DNA from: a virus
Virus record (IMG/VR): IMGVR_UViG_3300028802_000065
Location: 1 to 20,314 of that record
Length of the DNA: 20,314 nucleotides
Direction: 5' to 3' (one strand)
Part shown: positions 6,556 through 13,392 of the stretch, piece after piece
Numbering within the stretch: position 1 is the stretch's first letter
Layout of the letters: every line of letters starts with the position of its first letter
Translations under genes and position numbers: made by a program
The notes under the pieces: model-generated
Seen by the model: only the letters and a program-made list of their open reading frames with translations
Databases searched by the model: none
Told to the model about the DNA's origin: nothing

Positions 6556-8516
6556 TGGTCGACTGGGCAACACTGGGAATGTCGGGCCTATTGGCCCCCA
6601 CTGGCGGCGGGGCTTATAGCGCCCAAGAGGTGCGCCGCCGCATTGCGCTGGCAATGCTAATGAAGAAAAGCACTGCGCCCAAGACGATTGGCGAAGGGTT
6701 GTTTTCGGTGGGCGACAGCCTTAGCGATGCGTTCACGGCGCGGACACTGGCGCAGCAAGCTCAAACCGAGAGTGAGGCGAGCGACAAGGTCATCAAGAGT
6801 ATGGACCCTGCTCAGAAGCTCGCCGAGGCCAATGTACTTGCGGACGACGAACCAACCACACCTGTCCAAACCGCTGCGCTGTCGACGGCTGCCACACCCC
6901 CGCAGCCAACCACTATGCCGCCACGGCAGATGTCGCCGATGGCGCAGCAAGCGGCGCTGATGCCGACCGAGCGACCGCCAGCGTTTTTTCCGTCCACACC
7001 ACAAACGGCGTTATCCGCGCCGCCGTCGCATTTGGCGTTGAGCCAGCCCCCGCCGCCCAACGCCAACGTGCTCCGCAATCCGCTCCCGGCGATGCAGAAC
7101 ACCGCGTCTAACTATGACGCAATGCCGCCACAGCCCTCCCCGCCAGGCCCCGGAAGCGATGCCGGCGGCGCCATGAACCCTGTCCAGGGTTCGCAACTGA
7201 CCTCGCTGATGAGGCCGCCACAGGCCGCCCAGCCGTCGCCTTATGCGCCGACTGCCGCGCTACAGAACCCCAACGTGCGTGACGGTATCACCGAGACGCT
7301 AGTGGCGCGCAACGGAGCATCGCCGCCGCCCGGTCCACAGTTCGCCCAGGCAACACCGCCAAGCCCGTTCCCGCCAGTTGCCCGCGATGTCAAGCCGATC
7401 CTGCCGGGTGGGGGCTTCCCGCAGACCACACCTCAGATCCAGCCTGCGCCACCGGATCCGCGCACTGCAATCCGCACCGCGCCGCGGCTTCCGGACGAGT
7501 ACGTGCCACCGGAGAGAGATCCGCAGCCTGAGCCGCCCGCCAAGCCTGGCGTGGGGCCTATCGAGAAGCAGATGATCCGGCAGTACATGAACGCCGATAT
7601 TGACCCACGCATCAAGGCGGCGGCGCAGCAACGGATCGATGCCGAGCGGGCGCAACTCGCAATCCCCTATGAAAACCAAGTACTCAAGTATAAGGCCGAT
7701 ATTGCCAACTGGCAGAAACGCCAGGAGCAGACGCTCGGCTACAGGATGGGGCTGCCAAAGCAGCGCGCGGAAACCGAGAAGGAGTATGCGACCACTGACA
7801 AGACCCGTGCCGAGATCCCCAAGGCCCAGGCCGAGGCCGACACAGCGGTACTCACCAATAAATTCTATCAGCGCCACGGCCGCGAGCGCGAGCAGTTCCT
7901 GAAGGATTTCACCTCTGAGAAGGAGCAGGTCAGTAAGATCGTTCCCATGCTCCGCGACACCCAGATCGCCAAAGAGGCACTCGACAGCGGAGCCGTCGTA
8001 TCCGGCTTTGGAGCCGACGCCAAGCTGAACGCAGCGAGGATTGGGGCCAAGATCGGCAGCAACGACGCGAAGAAGATTGCCGAAGAAAGCGAGAAGTACC
8101 AGAAGGCGATGGATCGCACGATTAGCTACGGCGTCATGCTGGTTAACGGCAAGGATCCGCGCGTTACCGAAGGCGACGTGGCGATGGCGAAGGGTCAGCT
8201 GGGCACGCCTGACATGCAGGAGGCGTCCAAGCGCAAGATCATCGAAGTCATGCAGGCCGACCTGCATGGCAAGATCGACAACTATGAGGGGCTGCGCGAG
8301 CAGTATCTGCGCGGCGATCCGCAGCACCGCTTCTACAAAGTCGACGTGCCTGCGGCCGGCGCGAGCAACGCGGAGGGCACCGGCACGCGCGACATCCTGC
8401 TCAAGAACCCGACCAACGAGGCGGTCATCCGCGAGTTCGATCGCATCCATGGTCACGGGGCTGCAAAACTTGAGCTGAACCGGGCCAGGCGTCGTATGAG
8501 CCGGGAGGACGATTGA
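6555..8516 (+). CDS. Large internal virion/DNA-ejection-type protein (653 aa)
   Basis: ATG overlaps the preceding stop, with GAGGG at 6543-6547. The N-terminal 65 residues form a conserved-looking segment (AQEVRRRIALAMLMKKS, then IGEGLFSVGDSLSDAF) recurring in alphaproteobacterial podophage internal proteins as far as I recall. Residues about 90-340 are a long Pro/Gln/Ala-rich linker. From about 345 to 480 charged coiled-coil sequence follows. The C-terminal part (LDSGAVVSGFGADAKLNAA, then DRTISYGVMLVNGKDPRVTEGDV) resembles the end domain of phage ejection proteins. No lysozyme or transglycosylase motif is seen. It probably helps carry DNA across the cell envelope together with the next gene (inference). 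The ribosome-binding site of that gene lies in its last codons. Confidence 0.65.
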   Translation: MVDWATLGMSGLLAPTGGGAYSAQEVRRRIALAMLMKKSTAPKTIGEGLFSVGDSLSDAFTARTLAQQAQTESEASDKVIKSMDPAQKLAEANVLADDEPTTPVQTAALSTAATPPQPTTMPPRQMSPMAQQAALMPTERPPAFFPSTPQTALSAPPSHLALSQPPPPNANVLRNPLPAMQNTASNYDAMPPQPSPPGPGSDAGGAMNPVQGSQLTSLMRPPQAAQPSPYAPTAALQNPNVRDGITETLVARNGASPPPGPQFAQATPPSPFPPVARDVKPILPGGGFPQTTPQIQPAPPDPRTAIRTAPRLPDEYVPPERDPQPEPPAKPGVGPIEKQMIRQYMNADIDPRIKAAAQQRIDAERAQLAIPYENQVLKYKADIANWQKRQEQTLGYRMGLPKQRAETEKEYATTDKTRAEIPKAQAEADTAVLTNKFYQRHGREREQFLKDFTSEKEQVSKIVPMLRDTQIAKEALDSGAVVSGFGADAKLNAARIGAKIGSNDAKKIAEESEKYQKAMDRTISYGVMLVNGKDPRVTEGDVAMAKGQLGTPDMQEASKRKIIEVMQADLHGKIDNYEGLREQYLRGDPQHRFYKVDVPAAGASNAEGTGTRDILLKNPTNEAVIREFDRIHGHGAAKLELNRARRRMSREDD

Positions 8517-9910
8517 TGGCTGAAGATCCTGTCGAACTGATGCGGCGTGCAGCAGAGGCCGAGCGCGCTCCGTCAGCGCCGATCTCTGACAGCCCGCTAA
8601 CGGGTGCCGTCGACTATCGCCCACCGCCGGCGCCGCGTGAGCCGACCAAGCCCTATACCGGCCAACTCGCCCCCTTCAGCAAAGACGAAACGGGTAACGT
8701 TACGTTTGATCCCAATGCCGGCCTGTTAGGCGCTCTTAAGGCACCGTTCGACTGGGCCTATGGCGTCCGCACCGGCACCATCCCCGCCGACGTGCGCAAC
8801 CCGGACTATATCGGCGGTGCGGCAGACGCGGCCTTTACCTACGGGCCTGGCGCGGTGGCGAGCCGTGTCGGCACCGGCGGTGTAGTAGCCCCGTCGCAGG
8901 AGGCACTGCGCGCCTCGGGAGATGCGCGGTTTAATGACTTTCGCGCCAGCAACCAGATATTCCCGACCTCCGGTTATCAAGGGTTTCTGAAGCAGACCGC
9001 AGCTGACCTCGAAAGGGGCGGCTTCTACAAAGACCCCGGAGCGGCGCAGCACCCTCACCTAGCAATCCAGAAGGCGCTGGATGACGCGGCGAAAAGACCG
9101 TTTATCACGACCGCCGAAATTGACGCCCTTAAAACTCAGCTCGACGCCTCTGGCCTGAAAGGCAAAGAGCTAAAGGGCACCATGCAGGCCCGCGAGGCGC
9201 TGTACGGTTTCCTGGGCCAGCATGGCACCGATGAAATGAAGAAGGGTGTCGGTGACTGGCGGCAGATGATCCATTCCGAATACCTCACCGGAAAGGACAC
9301 CGCCAAATCATACAAGAATATTGCTGCGGCGCGGGGGCCGGAATTGTCCGCCAAGCAAGCGCGCGACAGTATGGCCGACGTATTGGTAAATATGGAGAAG
9401 GGCAGCAAGGCCACTCAAGGATTTACTCCCGCCGAGGGTGCTGCCATGAAAACGGCGCTGGACGCCACGCCGAGCATCAATAGGGCGCAGCGACTTGGCG
9501 ATACGCTACAGTTTCGCAGCACTGGCTCGATACTCGGCGGCGGCGGACTGGTCAGTGCGTTGGGTGCGGGGCTGGCTGGGCACCCCACAACTGCCGCGAC
9601 ACTCGCAGTCCTGGGCGTATTGGCAGGAGGCGCGGGTACGGCGGCTCGCACATACGCCAATCGTGGCGCTCGACGGATGGCTAACGAAGCCGACAATTAC
9701 ATCAGGGGGCGATCGCCGCTGGCCGCCGAGCAATTCGCGACAGCGCCATCGAACTTCGCCGCCACCCCGTGGGCACAGCCTGGCCGCACCATGAGCGGCG
9801 GCATGATCGAAGCTGCAATGGAAGCGCGCCGGCGCGAGCTAGAGCAGAAGCAGGCCATCCAGCCAACCTACCGCGTGCTGCCTGACGGCACTATAGAGGA
9901 GCTATCGTAA
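8516..9910 (+). CDS. Ejection/DNA-transfer-type virion protein with hydrophobic segment (464 aa)
   Basis: The ATG at 8516 overlaps the previous stop and follows GGGAGGA at 8503-8509; a TTG one codon upstream is less likely. The N-terminus is Pro-rich. The middle, about residues 130-300, is helical and begins with a conserved-looking block (ARFNDFRASNQIFPTSGYQGFL). Near residues 345-385 is a Gly/Ala/Leu-rich hydrophobic stretch (LVSALGAGLAG, TLAVLGVLAGGAGTAA) that could enter a membrane. A hydrophobic segment near the end of an internal virion protein is typical of proteins that form the ejection channel in short-tailed phages. The stop overlaps the tail fibre start (TAATG), and the fibre's ribosome-binding site lies inside this gene. 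Confidence 0.6.
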   Translation: MAEDPVELMRRAAEAERAPSAPISDSPLTGAVDYRPPPAPREPTKPYTGQLAPFSKDETGNVTFDPNAGLLGALKAPFDWAYGVRTGTIPADVRNPDYIGGAADAAFTYGPGAVASRVGTGGVVAPSQEALRASGDARFNDFRASNQIFPTSGYQGFLKQTAADLERGGFYKDPGAAQHPHLAIQKALDDAAKRPFITTAEIDALKTQLDASGLKGKELKGTMQAREALYGFLGQHGTDEMKKGVGDWRQMIHSEYLTGKDTAKSYKNIAAARGPELSAKQARDSMADVLVNMEKGSKATQGFTPAEGAAMKTALDATPSINRAQRLGDTLQFRSTGSILGGGGLVSALGAGLAGHPTTAATLAVLGVLAGGAGTAARTYANRGARRMANEADNYIRGRSPLAAEQFATAPSNFAATPWAQPGRTMSGGMIEAAMEARRRELEQKQAIQPTYRVLPDGTIEELS

Positions 9911-11298
9911 TGCCGCGTGACGGTTCTAATATCTATCATCGTCCGCCTGGCACGGACGGCGTCCCCAACTACACGATCGAAAGCGCCAAATACAACGCCA
10001 ACGTGGCCGACGTAGAGCAGGATCTTAACCTGCCGCGCCCGATCGTGGCTGGCGGCACCGGGGCCAGCAGTGTCGACGGCGCGCTCGACAATCTCTCTGC
10101 CGAGAAGTTCAAACAGGTCGTTACCAACTGGGACACCAATGTCTGGCGCGCGGGGTCGTTTTACGCCGCAACCTCGGCGACCGGGACGGCTCCGATCCCC
10201 GGCAAGGCGTTTGCAGGTGTTGCCTACTTCGCCAACGCGACTGACTTTGTGCTGGAAGCGACCAACGTCACCGACCCCGGCAATATCAAATACATCCGCA
10301 AGCAGACGGCTGGCGTGTGGGGTGCATGGGCCACAGTCGACACCACTAAGAAAAACTACATCATCAACGGCGCGATGATGGTTTCGCAGGAGTGGGGTAC
10401 GACACCGCAAGGCTTCGCGGCGGGCGGGAGGTATCCGGTAGATCAATTCTGGGTAGTCGGATCTTCAGCAGGCGCCATAGCGTTCGGCCAAGTCGGCGGC
10501 CTGACGCCGGGCGGCTCTCCTAACAGGATAAGAATTACCGTCACAGCCCCGGACACATCTGTTGGGGCGACAGATAATCTGATGATACAGCAGTCGCTGG
10601 AGGGGGGCAGGATAGCAGACCTCCGATTTGGCACGGCAAGCGCAAAGACGGTCACTATTCAATTCGGTGTGCGCGCACCTGCCGGGACTTACTGTGTCGT
10701 CCTGCTTAACGGCACTTCGTCCAGATCATACGTTGCTGAGTACACCATCACCGCGCCAGAGGCCAACATAGACGTTGTCAAGTCGGTAACCATACCGGGG
10801 TCCACGACTGGAGCGTACGCGACAGACAATAATTCGGGGATGGCGATCAGGTGGGGCTTGGTGGCGGGGGCCAACTTTCAGCGCGCGGCGGGTTCGTATG
10901 TCAATTTTGAAGCTGTCGGGTCATCCAACCAGTACAACTTCATGCAGACGGCATCGACGCCGAACAACGTGTTTGAGCTGTTTGACGTGTCACTCACCGA
11001 AGGCGCATCCGCGCCGCCGTTCGTGCTGCCAGATTACGGCAGCGAGCTGCTGGCGTGCCAGCGGTGCTTCCAGGTTTTAGATAGTGTTGCGTTCTATACG
11101 ATTTCTGCCAGTTTTGATTATCCGAACTATATCTATCCGACGACAATGCGGAGCGCTCCAGTAGTAATACCCGCGCCTACTGGCCCCGGCATGCTGGACA
11201 TGACGTTTCAAGGGGGCTTAAGTGCTTGTTTCATGCTCTCTCCGGGGGCGTCACAAACTGTTTCAGGCGGCATATTAAAACTAGATGCAAGGATGTAG
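9910..11298 (+). CDS. Tail fibre / receptor-binding protein (462 aa)
   Basis: ATG with AGAGGAG at 9895-9901. Residues 41-61 contain PIVAGGTGASSVDGALDNL, the GGTGA motif common in the neck of phage tail fibres. About residues 78-145 form a small beta module ending in GVWGAWATVD. From N149 (NYIINGAMMVSQ) to the end is a recurrent phage C-terminal beta domain with QQSLEGGRIADLRFGTA, VTIPGSTTGAY and ELLACQRCFQ. It probably recognises the host surface and may bind sugars. From about 10440 onward codons such as AGG, AGA and ATA become noticeably more frequent than in neighbours, which suggests the receptor-binding half was exchanged between phages. Two small genes follow at once. Confidence 0.8.
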   Translation: MPRDGSNIYHRPPGTDGVPNYTIESAKYNANVADVEQDLNLPRPIVAGGTGASSVDGALDNLSAEKFKQVVTNWDTNVWRAGSFYAATSATGTAPIPGKAFAGVAYFANATDFVLEATNVTDPGNIKYIRKQTAGVWGAWATVDTTKKNYIINGAMMVSQEWGTTPQGFAAGGRYPVDQFWVVGSSAGAIAFGQVGGLTPGGSPNRIRITVTAPDTSVGATDNLMIQQSLEGGRIADLRFGTASAKTVTIQFGVRAPAGTYCVVLLNGTSSRSYVAEYTITAPEANIDVVKSVTIPGSTTGAYATDNNSGMAIRWGLVAGANFQRAAGSYVNFEAVGSSNQYNFMQTASTPNNVFELFDVSLTEGASAPPFVLPDYGSELLACQRCFQVLDSVAFYTISASFDYPNYIYPTTMRSAPVVIPAPTGPGMLDMTFQGGLSACFMLSPGASQTVSGGILKLDARM

Positions 11299-11301
11299 GG
11301 C

Positions 11302-11577
11302 ATGGCGGATTACCAACTTACCCAAACCGAGAAGGTCATTCGCCGTACTGTGGATGGTGCGAGCATCCCCAACGACCCCGCCAACCGCCACTACGCGGAG
11401 TACCTCAAGTGGGTCGAGGACGGCGGCGTGCCCGATCCCTACGTGCCGCCTGAGACGCCGCCGCCACAGGCCAGCAGCGCGCAGACCATCGCCTACGACC
11501 ACGAAAACCGCATCCGTGCGCTGGAGGGGCAGCCGCCGCTGGCGCTGGGCGACTTCGTAGACAAGATGCGGCCGTGA
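11302..11577 (+). CDS. Small phage protein following the tail fibre (91 aa)
   Basis: ATG with AAGGA at 11288-11292, three bases after the fibre stop. The sequence contains NDPANRHYAEYLKWVEDGG and a PYVPPETPPP linker, then AYDHENRIRALEGQPPL. This pattern (short helical head, proline linker, helical tail) is common in small phage proteins after tail fibres, some annotated as tail-fibre-associated or assembly proteins. No catalytic residues can be pointed out. The stop overlaps the GTG of the next gene. The role is inferred from position only. Confidence 0.7.
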   Translation: MADYQLTQTEKVIRRTVDGASIPNDPANRHYAEYLKWVEDGGVPDPYVPPETPPPQASSAQTIAYDHENRIRALEGQPPLALGDFVDKMRP

Positions 11578-11789
11578 TCCCGGTGCTGGTGCTGATCATT
11601 CTGCACTCAGGCACCGGCACGCCGATCGAGCTAAACACGGCGACAGTCACCCACCTGCGTAACCCGGAGCCAAGCAATCCGGCGTTTACGCCCAACGTGC
11701 GCTGCCAGGTCAACATGACCGACGGCAAGTACGTCACGGTTTTAGAAAAGTGCGAAGAAGTCCGAAGGCTAATGGAGGCTACAAAGTAG
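11574..11789 (+). CDS. Small hypothetical protein with hydrophobic N-terminus (71 aa)
   Basis: The GTG start at 11574 overlaps the previous stop (GTGA). The first 10 residues (MIPVLVLIIL) are hydrophobic and could be a short signal or anchor; the body contains two Cys (C45 and C60 by this start) and reads as a small beta/helix domain (TVTHLRNPEPSNPAF, VRCQVNMTDGKYVTV). No family is identified. It opens a run of small envelope-type genes at the end of the late operon, so a lysis or envelope role is possible but not shown. Confidence 0.6.
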   Translation: MIPVLVLIILHSGTGTPIELNTATVTHLRNPEPSNPAFTPNVRCQVNMTDGKYVTVLEKCEEVRRLMEATK

Positions 11790-11798
11790 GAGGCCAAC

Positions 11799-11975
11799 AT
11801 GAGCGCAGGTATTTGGTTTTGGCTGTTGTGGGTGCTGACGCTGATCTTTGGCGGGTGGGGGATGAACCCGTGGCGACCGGCGGGCGTGCCGTGGGCACCG
11901 TTCGGAAGCTGGCTAATCCTGTTCATCCTGATCGGCCTCCTTGGCCTGCATGTGTTCGGCTCGCCGGTTCGGTAA
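11799..11975 (+). CDS. Small protein with two predicted membrane segments (58 aa), possible holin
   Basis: ATG with a perfect AGGAGG at 11788-11793, five bases upstream. The protein has two hydrophobic segments: about residues 5-19 (IWFWLLWVLTLIFGG) and 37-53 (GSWLILFILIGLLGLHV), separated by a Pro/Trp-rich loop (MNPWRPAGVPWAP). Two segments and a short length are compatible with a class II holin, but no endolysin gene is present nearby to support that. The strong ribosome-binding site and tight packing make it a real gene. Tryptophan content is unusually high. Confidence 0.65.
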   Translation: MSAGIWFWLLWVLTLIFGGWGMNPWRPAGVPWAPFGSWLILFILIGLLGLHVFGSPVR

Positions 11976-11978
11976 GGG

Positions 11979-12074
11979 ATGCTGACAGTGTACGTCGCCC
12001 ATTGGTGGCTGGCGCTATTTGCGGTTATCGTGGTGACCCTGCTCGCGCTTGGCGCGCAGATACTCTGGGGGTAA
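11979..12074 (+). CDS. Very short single-pass membrane peptide (31 aa)
   Basis: ATG three bases after the previous stop; the purine run AAGGG directly before it is too close to be an ideal ribosome-binding site, so translation may be coupled to the upstream gene. The peptide MLTVYVAHWWLALFAV continues into one hydrophobic helix (about residues 10-28) and ends QILWG. It lies between a two-segment membrane protein and a lipoprotein. Function is unknown; a lysis accessory peptide is possible. Confidence 0.5.
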   Translation: MLTVYVAHWWLALFAVIVVTLLALGAQILWG

Positions 12075-12076
12075 CC

Positions 12077-12265
12077 ATGTGGAAGGCTTCACTGTTGCTG
12101 CCGCTGCTTCTGACCGGCTGTCTGACGCTGGAGGAACAGCGGGTGATCGAGGATAGCTACCGGCTGCGCTACTACACCCGCGCCGAGGTGGACGCCATCA
12201 ACGCCGCCATTGTCTGCCGGGAACAGGCGCGCAACCTGGTGCAGATTGCGCGCTGTAATCGTTAG
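12077..12265 (+). CDS. Small lipoprotein (62 aa)
   Basis: ATG two bases after the previous stop. A signal sequence (MWKASLLLPLLLTGC) ends in the lipobox L12-T13-G14-C15, so the mature protein probably begins at C15 and is lipid-anchored. The mature part is helical (LEEQRVIEDSYRLRYYTRAEVDAINAAI) with two further Cys near the end. A lipoprotein at the end of a late operon could be an outer-membrane spanin subunit, but the mature region lacks the Pro-rich character usual for Rz1 and no inner-membrane partner is identified, so this is only a possibility. The same frame is open far upstream, but that part is Arg-rich and unlikely to be coding. Confidence 0.65.
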   Translation: MWKASLLLPLLLTGCLTLEEQRVIEDSYRLRYYTRAEVDAINAAIVCREQARNLVQIARCNR

Positions 12266-12273
12266 TGTATAAT
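12246..12273 (+). promoter_or_regulatory. Possible promoter for a short transcript
   Basis: A perfect TATAAT lies at 12268-12273, three bases after the lipoprotein stop, with a weak -35 (TTGCGC, 12246-12251) 16 bases upstream. A transcript from here would meet the terminator after about 70 bases. The -35 is poor, so this may be chance. Confidence 0.25.
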
Positions 12274-12313
12274 GCCGGCACCTGTTGTGATGAACGGGCG
12301 GTATGGTGTAGAG

Positions 12314-12355
12314 ACGCCCGGTAATCAGTCCCCCTGAGCCGGGCGTTTTCTTTTT
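12314..12355 (+). terminator. Rho-independent terminator closing the late operon
   Basis: ACGCCCGG (12314-12321) pairs perfectly with CCGGGCGT (12339-12346), a G+C-rich 8-bp stem with a 17-nt loop, followed by TTTTCTTTTT. It works in the rightward direction; the leftward side has no T tract. CGGGCG at 12295-12300 could pair instead with CGCCCG at 12315-12320, an alternative hairpin that would break the terminator. Confidence 0.85.
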
Positions 12356-12603
12356 CGTTCCCTCTCGGTAAACGCCCTGACGCCAGTGCGGTGTGCGTGC
12401 TTGCACATATCCATGAACTGCTGTTCCGACAGATGGATCACAGAGGTCCCGACGACGACCTCGAGCATCAGACCGTCGAGGATGATGCAGACCGTATCGT
12501 ACCCGTCCATGTCGGCGTACTCGCAGGTGTCGATCGTGTCGCCAATCAGCGTGTGCAGCTTGTCCTTGAAGTGTTCCGACAGATCTTTGAGCATGCGTTT
12601 CAC
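12325..12603 (-). CDS. Small hypothetical protein, last gene of the leftward operon (92 aa)
   Basis: The GTG start at 12603 overlaps the upstream gene's TGA (GTGA) and has GGGAGG about seven bases before it; an in-frame ATG at 12594 is an alternative. The sequence is a compact acidic/helical domain (MLKDLSEHFKDKLHTLIGDTIDTCEY), with a strand region (DTVCIILDGLMLEVVVGTSVIHL) and a basic tail (RERKRKRP). The end of the gene runs through the rightward terminator hairpin, so the two transcription units overlap at their 3' ends. No family is recognised. As part of an early leftward operon next to a regulator it may act on the host soon after infection (inference). Confidence 0.65.
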   Translation of the reverse strand: MKRMLKDLSEHFKDKLHTLIGDTIDTCEYADMDGYDTVCIILDGLMLEVVVGTSVIHLSEQQFMDMCKHAHRTGVRAFTERERKRKRPAQGD

Positions 12604-12758
12604 CTCTGTGCCTCCCTTTTTTCCCAGATCTCTTTGGCCTTCTCGGCCTTCTCGCGCGTTTTGATGTTGGTCTGCACCCAGGTAATCAGCGTATTGGATA
12701 CGCGCACGACGGAATAACTGCCGTGTGGACCTTCCTTGATCTCATAGGTTGCTTTCAT
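12600..12758 (-). CDS. Small charged hypothetical protein (52 aa)
   Basis: ATG at 12758 with GGAGGG a few bases before it on the minus strand. The reading frame extends further upstream, but that part would overlap the neighbouring gene out of frame, and the strong ribosome-binding site selects this start. The protein begins MKATYEIKEGPHGSYSVVRV, a strand-rich half, and ends in a highly charged helix (REKAEKAKEIWEKREAQR). It overlaps the upstream gene by ATGA and the downstream one by GTGA, so three genes are translationally coupled. Function unknown. Confidence 0.65.
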   Translation of the reverse strand: MKATYEIKEGPHGSYSVVRVSNTLITWVQTNIKTREKAEKAKEIWEKREAQR

Positions 12759-12850
12759 CCCGCCCTCCACTCGCTGATGATGGCGGCATAGATCGTAATC
12801 AGGATCACCACCGTAATGGTGGCGGCCAGGATGTAGGTCAGATCGTACAT
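12755..12850 (-). CDS. Very short single-pass membrane peptide (31 aa)
   Basis: ATG at 12850 on the minus strand; MYDLTYILAATITVVILITI continues YAAIISEWRAG. One hydrophobic helix (about residues 6-24) fills most of it. A weak AGAAGG precedes the start. Its stop forms an ATGA overlap with the next gene's start, good evidence that it is translated. By coincidence or not it has the same length and topology class as the peptide at 11979-12074 on the other strand. Function unknown. Confidence 0.55.
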   Translation of the reverse strand: MYDLTYILAATITVVILITIYAAIISEWRAG

Positions 12851-13074
12851 GGGGTGGCCTTCTCGATGGGGTCGCGGTCAAGGTCGCGGCGCAGGTTAGT
12901 CATATATTCACTAGCCAGCTCGGCGTTGATGTCGGCCGAGCTGACAAACAGCCACGCCGCCACCCAGATGCCGCCGGGAATGACGGCAATTTCGCTGCGG
13001 GGGTCGATCTCGACCACGCCAGGTTTTGCGTGTCGTTTGGCGGCAATGGCTCGCGCTACGTCTATCGGTGTCAT
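12838..13074 (-). CDS. Small hypothetical protein, first gene of the leftward operon (78 aa)
   Basis: ATG at 13074 (MTPIDVARAIAAKRHAKPGV) with CGGAG about eight bases upstream; a longer in-frame start would run through the promoter/operator region and is less likely. The N-terminus is helical and basic, the middle strand-like and hydrophobic (EIAVIPGGIWVAAWLFVSS), the end charged (LRRDLDRDPIEK). It overlaps the following membrane peptide gene by 13 bases. No family recognised. It would be the first product expressed from the leftward promoter facing the HTH regulator gene. Confidence 0.6.
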   Translation of the reverse strand: MTPIDVARAIAAKRHAKPGVVEIDPRSEIAVIPGGIWVAAWLFVSSADINAELASEYMTNLRRDLDRDPIEKATPCTI

Positions 13075-13116
13075 GTGGTGCTCCGGTTGAAAACGAAGCA
13101 GTAGTCTGAGGCCGGC

Positions 13117-13132
13117 ATTGACACAAGTCAAT
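13117..13132. promoter_or_regulatory. 16-bp palindromic operator between divergent transcription units
   Basis: ATTGAC-ACAA-GTCAAT, perfect 6-bp arms with a 4-bp centre. The left arm contains the rightward -35 (TTGACA) and the right arm offers TTGACT as a leftward -35. One bound dimer could block both. The HTH protein encoded at 13156 is the obvious candidate ligand. Confidence 0.6.
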
Positions 13133-13146
13133 ACTGGGGCTAGCCT
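13118..13146 (+). promoter_or_regulatory. Putative rightward promoter of the HTH regulator, near-leaderless
   Basis: Consensus TTGACA (13118-13123), 17-bp spacer, weak -10 TAGCCT (13141-13146). Transcription would start within a few bases of the ATG at 13156, which has no ribosome-binding site, as in lambda cI from PRM. Confidence 0.5.
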
Positions 13147-13155
13147 TAATACATT

Positions 13156-13392
13156 ATGAACAGACACCCGACAGTAAAGAAGCTACTTGCCGACATCGAG
13201 GCGTACCTCGACAAGACCGGCACGTCACGCAGTACCTTTGGCCTCCAGGCCACAGGCGACGGCTACCTCATCAGCCGCATCGAGCAAGGCAGAACGCCGA
13301 CACTCGACACGATCGAGAAGGTCTACCGCTACATGGACCGCAAGACTAAGGCAGTACGTTCATCACACACCCGGAGAAACCATGTTACATAA
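13156..13392 (+). CDS. Small HTH transcriptional regulator (78 aa), repressor/Cro-like
   Basis: ATG at 13156 with no Shine-Dalgarno sequence. Residues about 11-60 (LADIEAYLDKTGTSRSTFG, then DGYLISRIEQGRTPTLDTIEKVYRYM) have the layout of small alphaproteobacterial XRE-like helix-turn-helix proteins: a helix, a turn with TGTSRSTF, a recognition region and the R..G..P.L.T......Y pattern. A basic tail follows. It sits at a divergent promoter with a palindrome, next to a leftward operon, the classic place for a phage switch regulator. It is likely to bind that palindrome and control both directions. Too small for a repressor with a self-cleavage domain. The stop lies inside the next gene. Confidence 0.7.
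   Translation: MNRHPTVKKLLADIEAYLDKTGTSRSTFGLQATGDGYLISRIEQGRTPTLDTIEKVYRYMDRKTKAVRSSHTRRNHVT

Noticed and set aside
7299-8624. 441-aa open frame on the minus strand
   Set aside because: It lies opposite the 653-aa ejection-type gene in a G+C-rich region where third-position bias opens antisense frames; no ribosome-binding site or recognisable domain, Arg/Leu-rich.
11750-12076. Long in-frame extension upstream of the lipoprotein
   Set aside because: Arg/Pro-rich sequence across three better-supported small genes; the signal peptide and lipobox fix the start at 12077.
12266-12355. tRNA gene
   Set aside because: No T-arm or anticodon stem can be drawn; the only strong pairings are the two alternative hairpins.
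12386-12717. Two plus-strand frames of about 90-110 aa
   Set aside because: They oppose the leftward genes, which have ribosome-binding sites and GTGA/ATGA overlaps.
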